64,000 nucleotides of DNA from Plotosus lineatus. Lineage: Eukaryota > Chordata > Actinopteri > Siluriformes > Plotosidae. The DNA is taken from positions 56,326,080-56,390,079 of the forward strand of contig CM045729.1 of assembly GCA_024760905.1 (NCBI GenBank), written 5' to 3'. Both the position numbers and the translations under genes were made by a program. Below, piece by piece: positions 56,128 to 64,000 of this stretch (position 1 is the first letter of the stretch; the number at the start of each line of letters is the position of its first letter). A model generated the notes under the pieces. That model saw only the letters and a list, made by a program, of their open reading frames with translations. It was not told where the DNA came from and ran no database searches.

Positions 56128-56958
56128 ATATATAAACCAGGTGTTCCAGCACAGGAAGATTGGACTTCCTTCCATAGTTCTTCTGTATGTCTTGGTTTTG
56201 CCTCAGAAACTACATTTTTAATGTCATCCCTCAAGTTTTCTATTGGATTAAGGTCCAAGGATCTGGCCGCCGCTCCATAAAATCACTCGTTCATCTGGAA
56301 CCAAGATGTTGCTGTTTACTGGTGTTTGGCTTCATGTAGGTGTCTTCTCATAGTAACAGGACTCACAGATAACTTTAGACCTCCTTTGACCTTCCTGGAG
56401 CAGATTGTTGGCGGAGTCCTGGCCATTTTGGCACTTCCATCCATTCGAATGGTAGTTTTTCACTTTCTTCCATGTCTTCCAGGTTATGGTTGTCATTTTA
56501 AAGCATTTAGGATCATTTTAGCTGAGGAGCTTCTCATTTTCTGCACTTCTTTATATGTCTCCCCTCTCCAATCAACTTTTTAATCAAGGTACACTGTTCT
56601 TAATGTCTGGAACGACCCATTTTCCTCAGAAATTCAGAGAGAAATGTTCTATAATCAACATGTACAACAGTTGCTGCCTTCCCTCCTTAAATAAGGACAA
56701 TAATTGGCACCTGTTTTTCAAAAGAATGAATGATGTCACTAATTGAACTCCATACTGCTATTATTTTGAAAACGCCCCTTTCAATTAGTGATTGAATTAC
56801 ACAGAATCAGCAGCATGCAGGTCAGGACTGTTGGGTCTGTTGGATTCTATTCCTCTGACTACAGCTGATAGTAAAATATTTACCATGTAGAAATATTTCT
56901 ACCAAAAACAGTGTTTGATCAGGTTAGTGATGTCTGACTGATATTATTTTGAACACTA
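55861..56958 (-). mobile_element. Tc1-like transposon (family 1), second copy, deleted
   Basis: Ends GTGTTCAAAGTAATAGC (left) and GTGTTCAAAATAATATCAG read inward from the right. It matches 46112-48984 but lacks about 560 bp between TTTACTGGTGTTTGGC and the AGGTGTCTTCTCATAG region. A long TA run (56018-56140) replaces part of the left flank. The transposase start (ATG at 56620, MGRSRH) is on the minus strand and broken. Confidence 0.85.
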
Positions 56959-57000
56959 CATATACACTGTAGTGTAATACGTATATATAAATACATACAC

Positions 57001-57155
57001 ACAGGGATTCTCGCTACTTAGCGCTTCAATTCATGCGGTTTCAGTGCATCGCGTTTTTTTTTTCTTTTTAAATATTCATCGAATTAAAAAAATAAATTAA
57101 GGAAGAATTGGGGAAAAGGTTAAGGAAAATACCCCCAAAACAGGGCCAATTATGC

Positions 57156-57186
<31 letters not shown>

Positions 57187-57482
57187 AAACAAACAAAAAA
57201 AAAAAAAACAACCCAAAACCTCCCATCAAAACTACTTGCATATTTATAGGGTGCGCATCTGCATGCATGCTGTGTGTATTTATATTTTATTTACATCTTA
57301 TGCATTATTTTTTAATGTTTAATTGTTATTATAAGCACTTATAAATAAATACATATTCAATGCTCTATTATATACACATGTACATGTATGTATATGTCAG
57401 TCAGGGGGGATCCTACTTTGCAGAATTCGATGGTCACGGGGGATCTCAGTCCCAATTAACCGCGGAAAGTGAGGGATCCCTG
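57001..57482 (-). mobile_element. 'CAGGGATCCCTC' MITE copy 3
   Basis: Inverted ends CAGGGATTCTCGCTACTTAG and GAAAGTGAGGGATCCCTG. The interior matches copy 1 with a 27-A run at about 57156-57182. Confidence 0.82.
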
Positions 57483-57507
57483 TGTGTGTGTGTGTGTGTG
57501 TGTGTGT

Positions 57508-57533
<26 letters not shown>
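57483..57533. repeat. (TG)n then (AC)n near-palindrome
   Basis: About 13 TG units meet about 12 AC units, giving a self-complementary 50-bp tract between two MITE copies. Confidence 0.9.
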
Positions 57534-57539
<6 letters not shown>

Positions 57540-57981
57540 CTACTTGTGCTTCAAATCATGTGGCTTCAGTGCATTTTTTTTAGATATTCATCGAATTAAA
57601 AAAAATAAAGAAATTACGGCAGAATATGGGAAAAAGTTAAGGAAAATTACACAAAAATAAGGCCAATTATGCAAAAAACCCCAAACCAACACAAAACAAA
57701 ACAAAATCTCCCATCAAAACAAGTTACATTGTTGTGAGGTACGCATCTGAGTGTGTGCACGTGTACCTGTGTGCGTGCAAGCGTCTGTATGTATGTGTAT
57801 TTATATATTATGCATTATTTTTTTATGTTGTATTGTTATTATAAGCATTGCATATGTATTTATTGATATTATATACACATATACATGTACGCATACGTCA
57901 GTTGGGAGGGTGTGTGTGTGTGTGTGCGAGATCCTACTTCACAGATTTCGGCCCCAATTAACAGCGGAACGTGAGGGATCC
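57534..57981 (-). mobile_element. 'CAGGGATCCCTC' MITE copy 4, tandem to copy 3
   Basis: Same orientation and order as copy 3 (AGATATTCATCGAATTAAAA, ATAAGGCCAATTATGC, GGAACGTGAGGGATCC). Its left end is decayed (CGTCACTACTTGTGCTTC). A TG run interrupts it at 57910-57927. Confidence 0.78.
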
Positions 57982-59971
57982 TGTATATATCCTCATCGAT
58001 ACTACACGGTACTGTGGAAATAAAGCCAATTTTCTCTGAGGCTCACATCCTGTAAACTGACAGCCTTTAAGTTATAACTTCAAGTAAAAGAAAAAGAATG
58101 AATTCGTATCTACTTTCAAAGCATAAATGTTCAATAACTGTTGCTTCTCGACTTTGTTTTTCTTTTTAGTTTTTCAAAACTATCTGTTTACCCTTCTCCA
58201 GCATTCACTTGCCCTATCATCGTTCCTTTATTTCAGAATTTAGTCTGCATTATTCCCATACCAAGGCTGGAAACAGCAGAAATATCTACAAAATGTCTCT
58301 CCAGCTAAAATTTCCACACCATGCCATCAGGACAACTGTAACATATCAGTCAATGCCTTTTCAACACTATTTTATGACCGTGGAACCATAACACACTGTG
58401 CACTGCCCATTTACCCCACTGAGGCCATATGATGTGCTAATCCCAGTTTATACAGCAGCTTTTCTTTGCACTTCATACAGCTGGGTGCATTTTTGGTATT
58501 CTTTTCAGAATCCAAAACATACTGAAATGCTGAGATTGTTTGGCCTTTATGGTCATAGTATTATTCTTCTGGAAATATTGAACATGGGTTTTGGCTCGAT
58601 AAAACCTAGAGTTACAGAGTGAAGTGGAATATGAGAATTTATGTCAGGTTTGTACAGTAGATTAGGTTGTACTGAGCTGGACATTCTGTACTGGCCTGTA
58701 CTGTTTTTGGCTTGAAGCTGATTAAAGAGTTTCTCATTACCTCACATTTTTAAATGGGATGGATAATGTTTTTGCAATATACAGAATGTTCGGAAAAGCA
58801 GCCACTTTAGGTTTTGAAGCAAAGTAGAATCTAACTTGCGGCTGTTAGTTCAGAGTTTACAGTTTTGTTCGTTTACCAAAAGCGAACTTCCAAGGAGCCA
58901 AAAAAGTAATCCATACGCATTTGTTTGGACTTCAGGAGATAGCTTGTGTATGTAGCTCACAACTTCCGCCATTTCGTGACAAAACATCCACATCTCATTT
59001 GACCAAATTAAGTTTTATAAAAGCCATAATAGTGTCATACTACCAAGACCTTGCATGGCTGCTTCATGCTTTCTTTTTCCTAGAGGTGAGCCAGCATTAG
59101 TTTGCCAAAAACACAGTGTTGAGGCATTATCAAATCCCTAATCTATAGTTCATAATCACACCCTACATCTCTTCCATCCACAGCACCGATGATCTCCATG
59201 TCAGCACTGAGTTTCAAGCCAGGCACTCTGGGTAATCATGGAGCAAAGGCAAAGTAATCCTCCTGCCGCGAGTAATGAATCCCAGACTGAGGCTTGATGC
59301 AATTTGGAGGAGACATAATAAACAGAGTTGCGTGTTTAAAAAGTCAACCACGCTGAGCCGATTTATATTTACTGTCCTTATTGGGGCAGGCGGCCACATG
59401 GGGAGTGTCTGATGGGTTTAGCTCCCAATTTGCTTTAACCGGGCCGATTTGTGCTTACACCGGCAGAAGGCAGGGAACCCATCCATCAGTGTCAGTGCTG
59501 TGCCGGCACATTACGTGCAATCATTTTTGAGGACATGGCTCTCAGGGCAAAATGCTTATCACTCAAAACTATATAAAAGTCATGAGTAATTAAAGAAAAT
59601 TCATCTCAAGGTCCTGATCTTCTCCTTCACTGGATATGATAATAAGAGGTAGAAAAATAAAATGTCCCAGCATTCGCGTTGACCTTTATGATTGTAAAGA
59701 AATAATATTTGTGTCATACCAGCACGTGTACTTGCTATCGAAACTACTAACAGTTAAAAGTATCTGCAGTAAGCTCTCTTTAAACGCCATATCAGCTGAC
59801 GCTCACAGTCCTTGTAATCAAGGACACCTGTTTCCGCAACACTTGAAATGACCTGGACTCTATTTTTTCCTCTTCTATCACTGAATCTTTCTCGGTCTAG
59901 TCCTGTTTCTCAGGTTTGACTCAAGTCTGTTTAGTTCATTCGTTGTCAAATCTTAGTTATAAGTTAAACAC
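57982..59971. other. Unique intronic sequence with a candidate conserved block
   Basis: No exon recognised. 59200-59570 is balanced, complex and repeat-free (for example TGGGTAATCATGGAGC and TGCCGGCACATTACGTGC). It stands out from the AT-rich DNA on both sides and could be a conserved regulatory element. Confidence 0.45.
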
Positions 59972-60789
59972 TTTGATCAGTCATAACATTAACACCACCT
60001 AACTCGACTGTGGTTCAGAAGCCTCATCATACACAGCAGGCTGCAATGCGTTGTATGCTCCGACATCTTGCTATCATAATATCTTTCTATTTCACCAGCA
60101 CTTTCTGCCACAGCAGCCCTGCTTTGTGATCAGAGCAGATACACAAGCCTTCACACCCCACGTACATCAATAATCCTTTGGCACCCACGACACTCTTGCC
60201 AGTTCACTGGTCGTCTTTCCTTTAACCACCTTTATTAGATACATTCCACTGCATGACAAGAGCTGCTGTTTGAGATGAAAAGATCCGGTCATTTAGCCAC
60301 CACTGTCCTGGCATGCTTTTAAACTACAGTAATTCAATTTTTAAAATTCATGTAATATGTGGAAATGTAAATAAAAGTAAATTAAAACAAGATTTTTTTT
60401 TTTTTTGTTTAGCATTATGCATTTTAAACATGACAGATTCAGACAGGTAAGAGCTGCACACTCCGCAAGCAGAGCTAAATGGTAAGTCGCTAATAGTATG
60501 TTTTGTAATCTCATACATATATGCCATGTGGAAACAAGAAAAACAAAAATGTATTGCTCCTCATTCTTCCAGTTTTAATTTTTTTTCTGTGCTGATGATG
60601 ATGCCACTTGTTATATGCGACTGTGACATTTCATAATCGTCTGTGGTTTCGATTCGATCATTATCCACACAGGATAACGTCTAATAACCAGGTTGTGCCA
60701 TTCCCATGTAGTATACTGTATATTAATCAGCATTATTCTCTTCACCTGACAGTGGTAGTATTTTTTTATGTTATGGCTAATTGGTGTAC
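59972..60789 (-). mobile_element. Tc1-like transposon relic (family 2), second copy
   Basis: Inverted ends GATCAGTCATAACATTAACA (left) and ATGTTATGGCTAATTGGTGT (right). The inside, read on the minus strand, contains GACCAGTGAACTGGCAAGAG and GTGGGTGCCAAAGGATTATT, the transposase segment also found at 31700-31800. The middle is replaced by AT-rich DNA. Confidence 0.75.

Positions 60790-64000
<3,211 letters not shown>

Overview
This is a window of animal nuclear DNA, almost certainly from a ray-finned (teleost) fish. The evidence is two vertebrate-type exons with GT-AG introns, many CA/TA microsatellites, and dense Tc1/mariner-, Tigger-, RTE- and L2-type repeats as in teleost genomes. There is no bacterial-style gene organisation. 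Nearly all long open frames are products of simple repeats.

The one host gene I can support is the Eph receptor tyrosine kinase gene epha3, on the minus strand. Exon 2 (61432-61496, 65 bp) and exon 3 (44116-44776, 661 bp) encode the ligand-binding domain and the start of the cysteine-rich region. Their splice phases agree, and intron 2 is 16,655 bp. Exon 1 should lie to the right of the window. I did not find exon 4, so positions 1-44115 are most simply read as intron 3.

Layout. 1-7183 is a 7.2-kb array in which C occupies every second base ((CN)n, N = T, A or G); it contains local higher-order units of 18, 24, 27, 28 and 35 bp. 7184-10790 is mostly unique with two SINE copies and the 3' end of an RTE-type LINE. 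10790-12311 is a decayed DNA transposon with ~60-bp terminal inverted repeats, a THAP zinc-finger exon on one strand, a second gene fragment on the other, and a large internal foldback. 12.4-44.1 kb is intron with SINEs, nested MITEs, Tc1 and Tigger relics and unique stretches. 44.1-44.8 kb is exon 3. 44.9-57.98 kb is a dense nest of SINEs and TA-targeting DNA transposons, including one transposon inserted in another and a 170-bp palindrome made by two abutting transposon ends. 58-64 kb is mostly unique intron around exon 2, with candidate conserved non-coding blocks.

The most interesting mobile-element points are these. (1) One tRNA-derived SINE head/body occurs with two different LINE-derived tails, one like an RTE element whose coding 3' end is also in this window, the other L2-like. 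Many copies keep readable target-site duplications. (2) The THAP transposon carries convergent genes. (3) TA-targeting transposons repeatedly sit inside TA/CA microsatellites.
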